Positions 50,510 through 60,045 of a DNA stretch of 64,000 nucleotides are shown piece by piece (the stretch's first letter is position 1; every line of letters starts with the position of its first letter). Location of the stretch: the NCBI GenBank assembly GCA_025210805.1, contig JAOAQX010000018.1, forward strand, positions 62,001-126,000, read 5' to 3'. The notes under the pieces were generated by a model. That model did not search any database, was not told the DNA's origin, and saw only the letters and a program-made list of their open reading frames with translations. Both the position numbers and the translations under genes were made by a program. Source of the DNA: Flavobacteriales bacterium. GTDB lineage: Bacteria > Bacteroidota > Bacteroidia > Flavobacteriales > CAJXXR01.

Positions 50510-53161
50510 ATGAAAAAAATCATACAACTCACCTTATTTTTTGGATGTATATCTCAATTAAGTTTAGGACAGTTAACCAATTTAAATTTTGGTTTAGAAG
50601 CTGGAACCTCTACTTACTCAAGCAAGTATTTTAATGGAAGTACGAACCTCAGTAGATTACCAAAAGCTGATCATCCTATTTCTAATGCCGTTTTTGCCGT
50701 CCATTTACGTCAGCAAATTGCTAGCTTTATGGACCTAGGAGCAAAATATTCTATTTCTACCATTCGAGATTTAAATCTAAACTTAAGTAATGTCAATGGT
50801 TTTGAATCAGAATTCAATAGCTTTCATTTTGGCACGAGGATTTATCCAGATGCGTTTTTCTGGGGCAACAAAGAGCCTTTTGCTCATGTTTTTGTTGGTG
50901 TAGGAGCATATTATGGTAGCCATCATATTACAAAATTTAGAGCTACTAGCCTCACTGATATTTTGGAATACGATAATAAAAAAAGCATCTCAGGAATTTT
51001 TGGACTTAATTATGAAGCTGGAATTGAAGTAAAACTTTCAAAAAGTGCTGGTTTGGTCTTTACTCATGAATGGTTTAATCTTAATAATATTGAATTTAAT
51101 GATTTTTTAAGAAAGGATGAATCACCTAACTATAAGTTAAGCAATTTCAAAATAGGACTTATGTTTGATCTAGGTGGTACTTCTGATAATAAAATTCCAA
51201 TTAAAAAATGGAATTCTACAAAAACATTACGAAATAAAAGAATACAGATAGCCCAAGCTGAAATTGAAAGAAAAAAGGGTAAGAAAATTATTATTATTAA
51301 AAGAAAGAAAAACACTGGAGGTGATTCTCCAAAATACTTGGTTTCAAGTAATGATACAATAGAAAACGTAACAATAATAGATAACTCTGACCAAAAAGAG
51401 GTGCATTTTGAGAAACCTGTAATGAAAAGCACCATGCACCAAACCGTTTTTACAGACGATAAAGAAACTGTGGTAAATACCACAGAATTAGGAAACAAAG
51501 AAGTATCACAAGCTGAACTCAGACAATATATTGCAGATTTAGTTCTATCCGAATCTTCGGTAGATTCTGTTCAAAATATACAATCGAATTCAACAGAGTT
51601 AGCTGTAAATAATACAGTAAAAAAGGAAAATAAAAAAATTGATATTAAAGATTTCGTCCGTGATAATAAACCAGAAATAAACACTACTGTGGTTTCTGAA
51701 AAAAATGATCGTGAAATCAGGCCTCAGCTTATAGAAGAAAGACCCATAAAAAACACTTCTAGTAAACGAAAGAAAGGAGTCGATATCAGTCAGTTTTTAG
51801 GGCTTGTAAAAAGAAAGAAAAAGCAAACAAAACAAGAACCCATTGAGGATATTTCAAATACTCAAGAAAGTAAAATCTCCCAAGAATCAAAATCAGACAG
51901 CACTTATATTGCTTCTCTCGCTAATGAAGTTAATAATAACAGACAAAACAATATTACACCTGTAGTATCAGCGGAGGTTTCTGTTGAATCAAATAAATCT
52001 TTAGAAATAGATACTGAAAACCTTGAGCTAAAGACAAAAGCAAGAAAACCTTCCCTAAAAGAAGAAAAGGTTGAAATTGTTTTAGAAAATGGAATAAAGA
52101 AAAGTCCTATCGATGTGAATAAGTTTGTAAAAAAGGATCCTATTTATAATCAATTAACTTTAGATAATAGTATTTCTCAATTGAATCTAAAAGAACCAAA
52201 ATCAATTGTTGAGGAAACTAAAAACACTAAACCTATTCAAAAAAATGAATCTGAAAAGTTAGCTGACACACAAAAACAAGAGATAACACCAATTGTTGAG
52301 GAGGTTAAAAACGTTGAACCGATTCAAAAAAATGACTCTGAAAAGTTAACTGACACACGAAAACAAGAGATAACACCAATTGTTGAGGAGGTTAAAAACG
52401 TTGAACCGATTCAAAAAAATGACTCTGAAAAGTTAGCAATTACACATAATCAAAAAGAACATGAAGAGACACCTCGATCAATTAAAAATCAATCTGTAAA
52501 TGAAACATCAAATGTTGTTCAAAATACAGTTCAAAACTTTGCGGCTTCTCCAGTAGCCACAATCGTAAAAAAACCAAAAAACTCTGTATCCTCTATTGAG
52601 CCAAAAACAGAAGAGGAGAAAACAATCATAGCGGAAACAGAAAATAATATTATTTCATCAACAACGAACAAGGAGGGAAAAAAGGAAGTTATAAACACTT
52701 CAGCAGAAACATTTGATGACAATTTCATGTTGCACCATCCTGCACAAAAAAGCAAAAAAATTGTATCTAATGTGTCAGCTCCTGTTGACGCTTCATTGCA
52801 TGAGCATGCAAAAAAGAAAAAAGAAAAAGTTCAAAATGAAGTTACTGATTCAAAAGAAGAAACCTCTTCAAAGAGAAAAGAACAAATCATTAAAACCCTA
52901 AAATACTCAAAAGACAGCCATATATTAAATAAAGGAGATCAAAAGAAACTCAAAGAAATTATTGTGATGCTTAGGAAAAATCCTAACAAAAAAATTCACC
53001 TAGAATTACTTGGAAAAAACCCACTTAATTCCAAAAGAATGGCTCTACTATACACCGATTTTACGATAAAAAACAGTATAGATGAATCTAGAATAATCAG
53101 TCAAAAATATACTACAAACTCCACAAAGGAAGATATTTTAAAGGTTATCGTATTGAAATAA
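50510..53161 (+). CDS. Outer-membrane protein: barrel, long repetitive linker, C-terminal domain
   Basis: This protein is about 883 residues. I start at the ATG at 50510, giving a clean signal peptide (MKKIIQLTLFFGCISQLSLG). Residues ~25-230 form an N-terminal outer-membrane barrel ('FGLEAGTSTYSSKYFNGSTN', 'YKLSNFKIGLMFDLGG'). A Lys/Glu-rich low-complexity linker (~240-780) contains a 29-residue tandem repeat. The C-terminal ~90 residues ('ILNKGDQKKLKEIIVMLRKN') look like a degenerate OmpA domain, without the usual GHTD. A role in anchoring or signalling at the envelope is plausible. Confidence 0.65.
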   Translation: MKKIIQLTLFFGCISQLSLGQLTNLNFGLEAGTSTYSSKYFNGSTNLSRLPKADHPISNAVFAVHLRQQIASFMDLGAKYSISTIRDLNLNLSNVNGFESEFNSFHFGTRIYPDAFFWGNKEPFAHVFVGVGAYYGSHHITKFRATSLTDILEYDNKKSISGIFGLNYEAGIEVKLSKSAGLVFTHEWFNLNNIEFNDFLRKDESPNYKLSNFKIGLMFDLGGTSDNKIPIKKWNSTKTLRNKRIQIAQAEIERKKGKKIIIIKRKKNTGGDSPKYLVSSNDTIENVTIIDNSDQKEVHFEKPVMKSTMHQTVFTDDKETVVNTTELGNKEVSQAELRQYIADLVLSESSVDSVQNIQSNSTELAVNNTVKKENKKIDIKDFVRDNKPEINTTVVSEKNDREIRPQLIEERPIKNTSSKRKKGVDISQFLGLVKRKKKQTKQEPIEDISNTQESKISQESKSDSTYIASLANEVNNNRQNNITPVVSAEVSVESNKSLEIDTENLELKTKARKPSLKEEKVEIVLENGIKKSPIDVNKFVKKDPIYNQLTLDNSISQLNLKEPKSIVEETKNTKPIQKNESEKLADTQKQEITPIVEEVKNVEPIQKNDSEKLTDTRKQEITPIVEEVKNVEPIQKNDSEKLAITHNQKEHEETPRSIKNQSVNETSNVVQNTVQNFAASPVATIVKKPKNSVSSIEPKTEEEKTIIAETENNIISSTTNKEGKKEVINTSAETFDDNFMLHHPAQKSKKIVSNVSAPVDASLHEHAKKKKEKVQNEVTDSKEETSSKRKEQIIKTLKYSKDSHILNKGDQKKLKEIIVMLRKNPNKKIHLELLGKNPLNSKRMALLYTDFTIKNSIDESRIISQKYTTNSTKEDILKVIVLK
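52208..52440 (+). repeat. 87-bp in-frame tandem repeat, about 2.7 copies
   Basis: Units start at 52208, 52295 and 52382 with GTTGAGGA. Copies 2 and 3 are nearly identical and copy 1 is diverged. Each encodes 29 residues such as VEEVKNVEPIQKNDSEKL. The number may vary by slippage without breaking the frame. Confidence 0.9.
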
Positions 53162-53248
53162 TCCATGATATTTGATGAGAAATAAACGACACTTAAAATG
53201 GTCTGAATCATAATATATTGAGTCCTGTTTATTTGAAACATATTATTC

Positions 53249-53280
53249 AACCCAACGATTGATTTTCGTTGGGTTTTTTA
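53249..53280 (+). terminator. Terminator after the barrel-linker gene
   Basis: AACCCAACG / CGTTGGGTT with a 9-nt loop is followed by a T6 run. Confidence 0.85.
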
Positions 53281-53389
53281 ATTTGGGTTTGTTTATTCAT
53301 ACTCCGTCCTTAACTTAAATATATGGGTATGTTTAATAATTTTATTCTCTATTTTTACATGAGTTCAATAATGTTTCTACACGGAATAG

Positions 53390-53890
53390 TTACAATAATC
53401 TTGTTAATTGATCCACTGTTTTCAAAATTTCAGGCATTCTATACACACCATGCATATTTTTTATGTTTTCTATGGCTTCTTCTGTATTGTAATCTATACT
53501 AGAAACAAATAGAGGAGAATTACTTTTCCCTCTATAAATAGGAAATGACACCTTATCTGTTTCATAAAAACTTTTTTTAGCTACACCTATTACAGGTATT
53601 TTTTTATCTAAGGATTTCCATAAAAAGCCCCCCAATCCAAAATTTTTATTATTGTCTATATAACAGTGTCCATCTACAATAATAGCCTGTAATTCATCAA
53701 ATTTTACTTGTTTTAATAATTCTAATATACAAGGTAATTCTCTTTTATAAAAGTTACCGGGTTCATAAGGTAATACTTTATTGTATTGGCAACTTATTAT
53801 CTTAATAGGTTCTACATCTTCCCATTGGAACAAAGCACCAACAACTTTGGCTCTTTGTTCTTTATAGTATACGTCTATGGCTAGTAGCAT
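53390..53890 (-). CDS. Endonuclease V-like protein
   Basis: This 166-residue protein carries Endo V landmarks: 'MLLAIDVYYKEQRAKVVGAL' (first metal Asp), 'YEPGNFYKRELPCILELL' (Glu) and 'AIIVDGHCYIDNNKNFGLGG' (second Asp), then 'VIGVAKKSF'. Endo V repairs deaminated bases (inosine). It is shorter than E. coli Nfi (~223) because the N-terminal strand region is reduced. The usual G-x-x-H-P-R after DGH is replaced by CYIDNN. Metal residues remain, so activity is possible with changed substrate contacts. Confidence 0.72.
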   Translation of the reverse strand: MLLAIDVYYKEQRAKVVGALFQWEDVEPIKIISCQYNKVLPYEPGNFYKRELPCILELLKQVKFDELQAIIVDGHCYIDNNKNFGLGGFLWKSLDKKIPVIGVAKKSFYETDKVSFPIYRGKSNSPLFVSSIDYNTEEAIENIKNMHGVYRMPEILKTVDQLTRLL

Positions 53891-53937
53891 TATTCTAATA
53901 TTTTTTTTGCTTGGGATAATATCTGTTACGGTAATTA

Positions 53938-54086
53938 TACCGCTTACGTTGTTAATTTACTCACTGTTTAAGCCCCTTTGAATAGCTTGTCCCGATTTTT
54001 CGGGAGGGAAAGGGGGATCTTATACCAAGTAAACGCATCCGAAAAAGAAGCTAGAACTTATGGGTAAATTAACACCGCAAACGGTA
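53938..54086. repeat. MITE-like repeat, copy B (149 bp)
   Basis: Terminal inverted repeats of 22 bp, TACCGCTTACGTTGTTAATT.. at 53938-53959 and its complement at 54065-54086, match at about 19 of 22 positions. The interior holds AGCCCC...TAGCTTGTCCCGA...TCGGGAGG and AAGTAAACGC, shared with copy A. No coding sequence is present. Confidence 0.7.
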
Positions 54087-54150
54087 TTACAACTTTTGCC
54101 TTTTGTTATTGTAAACAGACTGATTTCTCAAAAGTAATTATATCTGTACA

Positions 54151-54182
54151 AAAAAACCACTCTGCAAGCAGAGTGGTTTTTT
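54151..54182. terminator. Terminator of rpsA
   Basis: AAAACCACTCTGC / GCAGAGTGGTTTT with a very small loop is flanked by A- and T-runs, 25 bp after the rpsA stop. Confidence 0.88.
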
Positions 54183-54206
54183 AGAATATTAAAAAGGAAT
54201 CAGAGA

Positions 54207-55967
54207 TTATTTGCTCTCGTTATCCATTTTGTTTTTCAAGTCTGCTAGTGCAGAAATATCACCAAGCGTAGATTTCTCAGCTTGTGCATTCAATCTGCTT
54301 ACAGCATCTTTATTCTTCTTGTTGCTTTTTACAGCTTCATCACGGAAGATAGCACTATGAGAAACAACAACTTTTTGAGATCCTTTGTTAAATTCAATTA
54401 CTTTGAATTTAACAACATCACCTTTAGCTAATGCTCCACCTTCTTCTTTTTGCATGTGACGGTTAGGACAGAAAGCAGTTACTTTTTCGTCTTCAAAAAG
54501 GATGCTTCCACCTTTATCACCAGCTTCTACTACTTTTCCTTCGTGCTCAGATCCTTCTGCGAAGATTGTAGAGAATGCTTCCCATGGGTTTTCTGTAACG
54601 TGCTTGTGACCTAGGCTCAATCTTCTGTTTTCAACATCGATTTCAAGAACCTTAGCTTCTAGCTCATCTCCTATTTTACAGAAGTCACCTGGATGCTTGA
54701 TTTTCTCAGTCCAAGAAAGATCAGAAATGTGGATTAATCCATCAATTCCTTCTTCTAGTTCTAGGAATAATCCGAAGTGAGTAAAGTTTCTTACTTTACC
54801 TTTGATTGTACTTCCTTGTGGGTATTTTTCGTTAATATCAGCCCATGGATCTGGAGTCAATTGCTTGATACCAAGAGACATTTTACGCTCTTCTCTATCC
54901 AAAGTAAGGATTACAGCTTCTACTTCATCACCTACTTTTACAAAGTCACCTGCTGATCTCAAGTGTGTTGACCAAGACATTTCTGAAACGTGAACAAGAC
55001 CTTCTACACCTGGTAGAATTTCTACAAATGCTCCATAATCTGCCAATACAACTACTTTACCTTTTACAGTATCACCTACCTTAGCTTCCTCTGCCAATGC
55101 ATCCCATGGATGTGCAGAAAGTTGCTTAAGTCCAAGCTGAATTCTTGTTTTCTCCTCATCGAAGTCAAGAATTACGATATTAATTTTTTGATCTAGCTCA
55201 ACAATTTCCGATGGATGGTTGATTCTTGACCAAGATAAATCTGTGATGTGTACTAAACCATCAATACCTCCAAGATCTACGAATACACCGTAAGAAGTGA
55301 TGTTCTTAACAGTTCCTTCAAGTACTTGACCTTTTTCAAGTTTAGAGATGATTTCTTTCTTTTGTTGCTCAATATCAGCCTCAATAAGTGCTTTGTGAGA
55401 TACAACAACGTTTTTGAATTCATGGTTGATTTTTACTACCTTGAATTCCATGTTTTTACCTACATACTGATCGTAATCACGGATAGGCTTAACATCGATT
55501 TGAGATCCTGGCAAGAAAGCCTCAATTCCAAATACATCTACGATCATACCACCCTTAGTTCTGCACTTAACATAACCATGGATTGTAGTTTCTTCGTCAA
55601 ATGATTTATTGATTTTATCCCATGAAGCAATTGCTCTTGCTTTTTTATGTGATAATTTCAATGCTCCATACTTGTCTTCTCTTTGATCGATAATTACATC
55701 TACACGATCTCCAATTTTTAAGTCTGGGTTATAACGGAATTCATTTAAAGAAATAACTCCTTCCGATTTTGCTCCAATTTCGATAATCGCTTCTCTTTCT
55801 GTAAGAGCGGTTACGAAACCATCAATAACAGCGTTTTCGTTGATAGAACTTAAAGTTCCTTCATACATAGCTGTCATTTCTTTCATTGATTCGTCTGAGT
55901 ATGAACTCTGACCTTGTTCGAACTTTTCCCAATCGAAGTTCTCTAAGTTGTTAGTCTCTTCTGACAT
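54207..55967 (-). CDS. rpsA: 30S ribosomal protein S1
   Basis: This 586-residue protein has six S1/OB repeats, for example 'GYVKCRTKGGMIVDVFGIEA', 'GTVKNITSYGVFVDLGGIDG', 'GKVVVLADYGAFVEILPGVE' and 'GKVRNFTHFGLFLELEEGID'. S1 recruits mRNA to the ribosome. In Bacteroidota, which rarely use Shine-Dalgarno pairing, it is important for initiation. The length is usual for the phylum. Confidence 0.97.
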   Translation of the reverse strand: MSEETNNLENFDWEKFEQGQSSYSDESMKEMTAMYEGTLSSINENAVIDGFVTALTEREAIIEIGAKSEGVISLNEFRYNPDLKIGDRVDVIIDQREDKYGALKLSHKKARAIASWDKINKSFDEETTIHGYVKCRTKGGMIVDVFGIEAFLPGSQIDVKPIRDYDQYVGKNMEFKVVKINHEFKNVVVSHKALIEADIEQQKKEIISKLEKGQVLEGTVKNITSYGVFVDLGGIDGLVHITDLSWSRINHPSEIVELDQKINIVILDFDEEKTRIQLGLKQLSAHPWDALAEEAKVGDTVKGKVVVLADYGAFVEILPGVEGLVHVSEMSWSTHLRSAGDFVKVGDEVEAVILTLDREERKMSLGIKQLTPDPWADINEKYPQGSTIKGKVRNFTHFGLFLELEEGIDGLIHISDLSWTEKIKHPGDFCKIGDELEAKVLEIDVENRRLSLGHKHVTENPWEAFSTIFAEGSEHEGKVVEAGDKGGSILFEDEKVTAFCPNRHMQKEEGGALAKGDVVKFKVIEFNKGSQKVVVSHSAIFRDEAVKSNKKNKDAVSRLNAQAEKSTLGDISALADLKNKMDNESK

Positions 55968-56137
55968 ACAAATTGCTTTGATAAGAGTGGTTTTGTATCA
56001 GATTTACAAGGCGTTACTACACTTTATCATTTTTTTTAAGTTAATACTTATGTCTTTTTCTCTAATACCAATACCTAAAAAAGACCCGCAAAATTATGCA
56101 ATTATTTTGAAAAACAGAGGATTGAACAGCTTTTTAT

Positions 56138-56262
56138 TCTCGATACAATTTTTGATTTCATTGCATTTCATCAAAAACCACTCGAACTGACAAGAAATTA
56201 TATCGAGTATGTCAGTTCGAGTGATTTCTTTGGAGAGAAACGGAAAAGAAATTGTATCGAGA
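56138..56262. repeat. Nested REP-like palindrome
   Basis: The outer arms TCTCGATACAATTT (56138-56151) and AAATTGTATCGAGA (56249-56262) and the inner arms CACTCGAACTGACA (56179-56192) and TGTCAGTTCGAGTG (56210-56223) are both exact. I recall TGTCAGTTCGAGTG-type repeats as common in flavobacterial intergenic DNA. It fills most of the rpsA-FNT gap (55968-56384), where I see no gene. Confidence 0.85.
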
Positions 56263-56384
56263 ACAACATCAAAAAACGTATATTTTATCAAGTTTTTAAA
56301 TCTTTTTGTTCAAAATCTAATGATCCATCAAAAAAAACAACTTCATGACAATAAAAGCCATTAAATTTGCCAAAATATTTACGA

Positions 56385-57167
56385 ATGACACTAACGGGTT
56401 TTACAGATAAAATTGTAGAAAAGAAGAACCAAACCAACGTTTTATCTTTATTGATTTTAGGATTTTTTGGAGGAGCTTTTATTGCTTTAGGTGGGTTACT
56501 TTCTGTACAAGTGGCAGGTGGGTTACCAGCACTTCAGGTCGAAAATCCGGGTATGGTAAAATTCATTTTTGGTGCATTATTTCCTTTAGGGCTTATTCTG
56601 GTTGCTTTAGCTGGTGCCGAACTTTTCACGGGAAACACTTCTTATTATCCTCCTGTTATTATGGGGAAAAAAGCCACTTTTAAAGATCAAATGAAAAATT
56701 GGACATTGGTCTATTTGTCCAATTTTATTGGAGCCTTGTTTGTGGCATATTTTTTAACTTATTTAGCAGAACTTTTGGGAGAACCTCAAATGAATTTTGC
56801 AAAAACCATTGCCGAAAAAAAAGTGCATTTATCTTTTGAAGTGGCTTTTTTGAGAGCTATTGGTTGTAATTGGTTAGTTTGTTTAGCTCTTTGGATGGCT
56901 TTTAGAACAGAAAGTTTTGCAGGAAAAGTATTAGTTATTTGGTTTCCTATCATGGGTTTTGTAGCTATGGGAATGGAACACAGTATTGCCAATCAGTTTT
57001 TTATTCCTTTGGGAATGTTCTTGGGAGCTCCTATTTCTTGGGGCGATTTTTTAGTAAATAATTTAATCCCAGTTACACTTGGGAATATTGTTGGAGGTGC
57101 ATTTTTTGTAGGAACCTTATATTATTGGATTGATAAAAAAAATCATGATGGAAAACATAAAATTTAG
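56385..57167 (+). CDS. Formate/nitrite transporter (FNT) family channel
   Basis: About 260 residues from the ATG at 56385 (MTLTGFTDKIVEKKNQTNVL); a TTG at 56367 would add six residues. Six TM helices have FNT landmarks 'LVALAGAELFTGNTSYYPPV', 'VYLSNFIGALFVAYF', 'AIGCNWLVCLALWMAFRTES' and 'MGFVAMGMEHSIANQFFIPL'. It forms a pentameric channel for small monovalent anions such as formate, nitrite or hydrosulfide; which one cannot be read. It overlaps dapA by 20 bp. Confidence 0.92.
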   Translation: MTLTGFTDKIVEKKNQTNVLSLLILGFFGGAFIALGGLLSVQVAGGLPALQVENPGMVKFIFGALFPLGLILVALAGAELFTGNTSYYPPVIMGKKATFKDQMKNWTLVYLSNFIGALFVAYFLTYLAELLGEPQMNFAKTIAEKKVHLSFEVAFLRAIGCNWLVCLALWMAFRTESFAGKVLVIWFPIMGFVAMGMEHSIANQFFIPLGMFLGAPISWGDFLVNNLIPVTLGNIVGGAFFVGTLYYWIDKKNHDGKHKI

Positions 57168-58038
57168 AGGAACAGGAGTCGCTATTGTTACTCCATTTAA
57201 CACCGATTTTTCGGTAGATTATCATTCTTTGGAAGCATTGGTAAAAGATATGCACCAAGGGCAAGTTGAATTTTTAGTGATTCTTGGTACCACAGGAGAA
57301 TCTGTTACTTTATCTAAAGAAGAAAAAGCAGATATTATTCAATTTGTAATTGATAAAAACAAAGGGAAGCTGCCCTTAGTTCTTGGTATTGGAGGAAACA
57401 ATACCGCAGAAATGGTTCATCAAATTCAAGAATGTCCTGAAGGAATTGATGCTATTTTATCGGTTTCTCCTTTTTATAATAAACCTTCTCAAGAAGGAAT
57501 TTATCAACACTTTTCGGCTTTAGCCAAAGTAGCACCAAAACCGATCATTCTATATAATGTTCCAGGAAGAACGAGTTCTAATATGGAGCCTGAAACAGTT
57601 TTAAGATTAGCCAATGATTTTGGTAATATTATCGCCGTAAAAGAAGCAAAAGGAGACCTTAATCAAGCCATGAAGCTTATAGAAAATAAACCAAAAGATT
57701 TCTTGGTACTTTCTGGTGACGATGCCATTACTTGCGCCATGACTCTCATGGGTGGAGATGGTGTAATCTCGGTTCAAGCTATGGGAGCTCCAAAAGTGTT
57801 TAGTGATATGGTTCGTTTTGCTTTAGAAGGAAAAAAAGAAGAAGCTTTAAAAAATCATTATATTCAAAACACTATGATGGATCTTATTTTTGAAGAAGGA
57901 AATCCTGCAGGAATAAAATCGGCACTAAAATCTAGAGGAATCATTACAACAGATGAAGTAAGATTGCCTTTAATAAAGGCTTCTAAATCTTTAGAAGAAA
58001 AAATAAACACAGAGCTTAAAAAAATAGCAAATCTGTAA
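57148..58038 (+). CDS. dapA: 4-hydroxy-tetrahydrodipicolinate synthase
   Basis: About 296 residues from ATG 57148 (MENIKFRGTGVAIVTPFNTD). This TIM-barrel aldolase has the Schiff-base Lys in 'NIIAVKEAKGDLNQAM', catalytic Tyr in 'PIILYNVPGRTSSNMEPETV' and the pyruvate-binding 'ILGTTGESVTLSKEEK'. It makes the first dedicated precursor of diaminopimelate and lysine. It lies inside the FNT-dapA-uvrB-SCO1 run. Confidence 0.95.
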   Translation: MENIKFRGTGVAIVTPFNTDFSVDYHSLEALVKDMHQGQVEFLVILGTTGESVTLSKEEKADIIQFVIDKNKGKLPLVLGIGGNNTAEMVHQIQECPEGIDAILSVSPFYNKPSQEGIYQHFSALAKVAPKPIILYNVPGRTSSNMEPETVLRLANDFGNIIAVKEAKGDLNQAMKLIENKPKDFLVLSGDDAITCAMTLMGGDGVISVQAMGAPKVFSDMVRFALEGKKEEALKNHYIQNTMMDLIFEEGNPAGIKSALKSRGIITTDEVRLPLIKASKSLEEKINTELKKIANL

Positions 58039-58050
58039 GATAAAAACACT

Positions 58051-60045
58051 ATGGCATTTGATTTACATTCGTCCTACAAACCTGCTGGAGACCAACCCGA
58101 AGCAATAAAACAATTGGTAAAAGGTGTAGAGGAAGGCTTGCCCGCTCAAACTTTATTAGGAATTACGGGCTCTGGGAAAACTTTTACTGTTGCGAATGTT
58201 ATTAAAGAACTGGGGAAACCTACTTTGGTTTTATCTCATAACAAAACTTTGGCGGCACAACTTTATGGAGAGCTTAAAGAATTTTTTCCCAATAATGCTG
58301 TAGAGTATTTCGTATCTTATTATGATTATTACCAACCTGAAGCTTATATTCCCACCACAGGAACCTATATAGAAAAAGATTTATCTATTAATGAAGATAT
58401 TGAGAAACTAAGATTAGCCGCAACTTCAGCATTGCTTTCAGGAAGAAGAGATGTCATTGTTGTTTCTTCCGTTTCTTGTATCTACGGAATAGGAAATCCT
58501 GAAGAGTTTAATAAAAACACTATTGAACTCAACGTAGGAATGGAAGTAAGCAGAAATAGCCTTCTTCATGCTTTTAATTCTTCTTTGTACTCAAGAACAG
58601 AAACAGAATTTAGAGCTGGAAACTTTAGAGTAAAAGGAGATACTGTAGATATTTTCCCTGCCTATGGAGATATTTATTATCGTTTGCACTTTTGGGACGA
58701 AGAGCTAGAGGCCATTGAAAGTAGAGATCCCGTAGGAAATCATAAAATAGAATCCTTAGATCGGCTCACTGTATATCCTGCCAATCTTTTTGTTACTTCA
58801 CAAGATGTCCTTAATGGTGCCATGAAACAAATCCGTTTGGATTTAGGGCAACGCTTAGATTATCTAAGAGATGAAGGAAAACGTCTTGAGGCAAAACGCT
58901 TGGAAGAAAGGGTGAACTATGATTTAGAAATGATTCAAGAATTAGGCTACTGCTCGGGAATCGAGAACTATTCTCGTTATTTAGACGGAAGAGTTCCTGG
59001 AGCCCGCCCTTTCTGCCTGATTGATTATTTTCCTGACGATTTTTTAATGGTCATTGATGAAAGTCACGTAACTATTCCACAAATTAGAGCCATGTATGGC
59101 GGTGACCGATCAAGAAAAGAAAACTTAGTAGAATTTGGTTTTCGTTTACCATCAGCATTAGATAATAGACCCTTGCAGTTTGGAGAGTTTGAACAAGTGG
59201 TTAGTCAAACTATTTATATTTCTGCCACACCAGCAGATTATGAACTTCAAGAGTCTGAAGGAATGTTTATAGAGCAAATTATCCGTCCAACAGGTTTGCT
59301 TGATCCCGAAATAGAGGTGAGACCAAGCGGAAACCAAGTGGATGACTTGATGGAAGAAATCAAAATAAGAGCTGAAATAGATGAGCGAGTTTTAGTCACC
59401 ACACTTACTAAAAGAATGGCAGAAGAACTGACGACGTATTTGGGGAAATATGGAGTTCGCTGTGCCTATATCCATTCGGATGTTGATACAATGAATCGGA
59501 TAGAAATCATGCATAATCTTAGAAAAGGGTTCTATGATGTATTGATAGGGGTAAACTTACTGAGAGAAGGTTTAGATTTACCCGAAGTTTCTTTAGTAGC
59601 AATTCTTGATGCCGATAAGGAAGGTTTTCTTAGATCTGAAAGAAGCTTGGTGCAAACTATAGGGCGTGCTGCCAGAAATCCCAAAGGAAAAGCCATTTTA
59701 TATGCCGACAAGATTACCAATTCTATGGAAAAAACGATATCGGCAACAGAAAGACGAAGAAGTATCCAGATTGCCCATAATGAAAAACATGGAATTACTC
59801 CCAAAGCATTAAAAAAGGAAATTAAATCGGTTTTTGATACAATTTCAAAACCAAAAGAAGAAGAAAAAGATATTCTAGAAAGCGTTGCTGAAAGCGAAAT
59901 GGAATATCTATCGAAAAAACAAATTCAGCAAAAAGTAAAAAAACTTAGAGTAGCCATGGAACGAGCGGCCGATGAGCTAGACTTTCCTAGAGCTGCAAAA
60001 CTAAGAGACGAAATCAAAAGACTAAAAGAATTAATTGATGAGTAA
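58051..60045 (+). CDS. uvrB: Excinuclease ABC subunit B
   Basis: This 664-residue damage-recognition helicase has Walker A 'LLGITGSGKTFTVANVI', the beta-hairpin region 'YYDYYQPEAYIPTTGTYIEK', 'FLMVIDESHVTIPQIRAMYG' and helicase motifs V/VI '...LVQTIGRAARNPKGKAILY'. A C-terminal UVR domain ('ERAADELDFPRAAKLRDEIK') binds UvrC. It is complete and starts 12 bp after dapA. Confidence 0.98.
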   Translation: MAFDLHSSYKPAGDQPEAIKQLVKGVEEGLPAQTLLGITGSGKTFTVANVIKELGKPTLVLSHNKTLAAQLYGELKEFFPNNAVEYFVSYYDYYQPEAYIPTTGTYIEKDLSINEDIEKLRLAATSALLSGRRDVIVVSSVSCIYGIGNPEEFNKNTIELNVGMEVSRNSLLHAFNSSLYSRTETEFRAGNFRVKGDTVDIFPAYGDIYYRLHFWDEELEAIESRDPVGNHKIESLDRLTVYPANLFVTSQDVLNGAMKQIRLDLGQRLDYLRDEGKRLEAKRLEERVNYDLEMIQELGYCSGIENYSRYLDGRVPGARPFCLIDYFPDDFLMVIDESHVTIPQIRAMYGGDRSRKENLVEFGFRLPSALDNRPLQFGEFEQVVSQTIYISATPADYELQESEGMFIEQIIRPTGLLDPEIEVRPSGNQVDDLMEEIKIRAEIDERVLVTTLTKRMAEELTTYLGKYGVRCAYIHSDVDTMNRIEIMHNLRKGFYDVLIGVNLLREGLDLPEVSLVAILDADKEGFLRSERSLVQTIGRAARNPKGKAILYADKITNSMEKTISATERRRSIQIAHNEKHGITPKALKKEIKSVFDTISKPKEEEKDILESVAESEMEYLSKKQIQQKVKKLRVAMERAADELDFPRAAKLRDEIKRLKELIDE

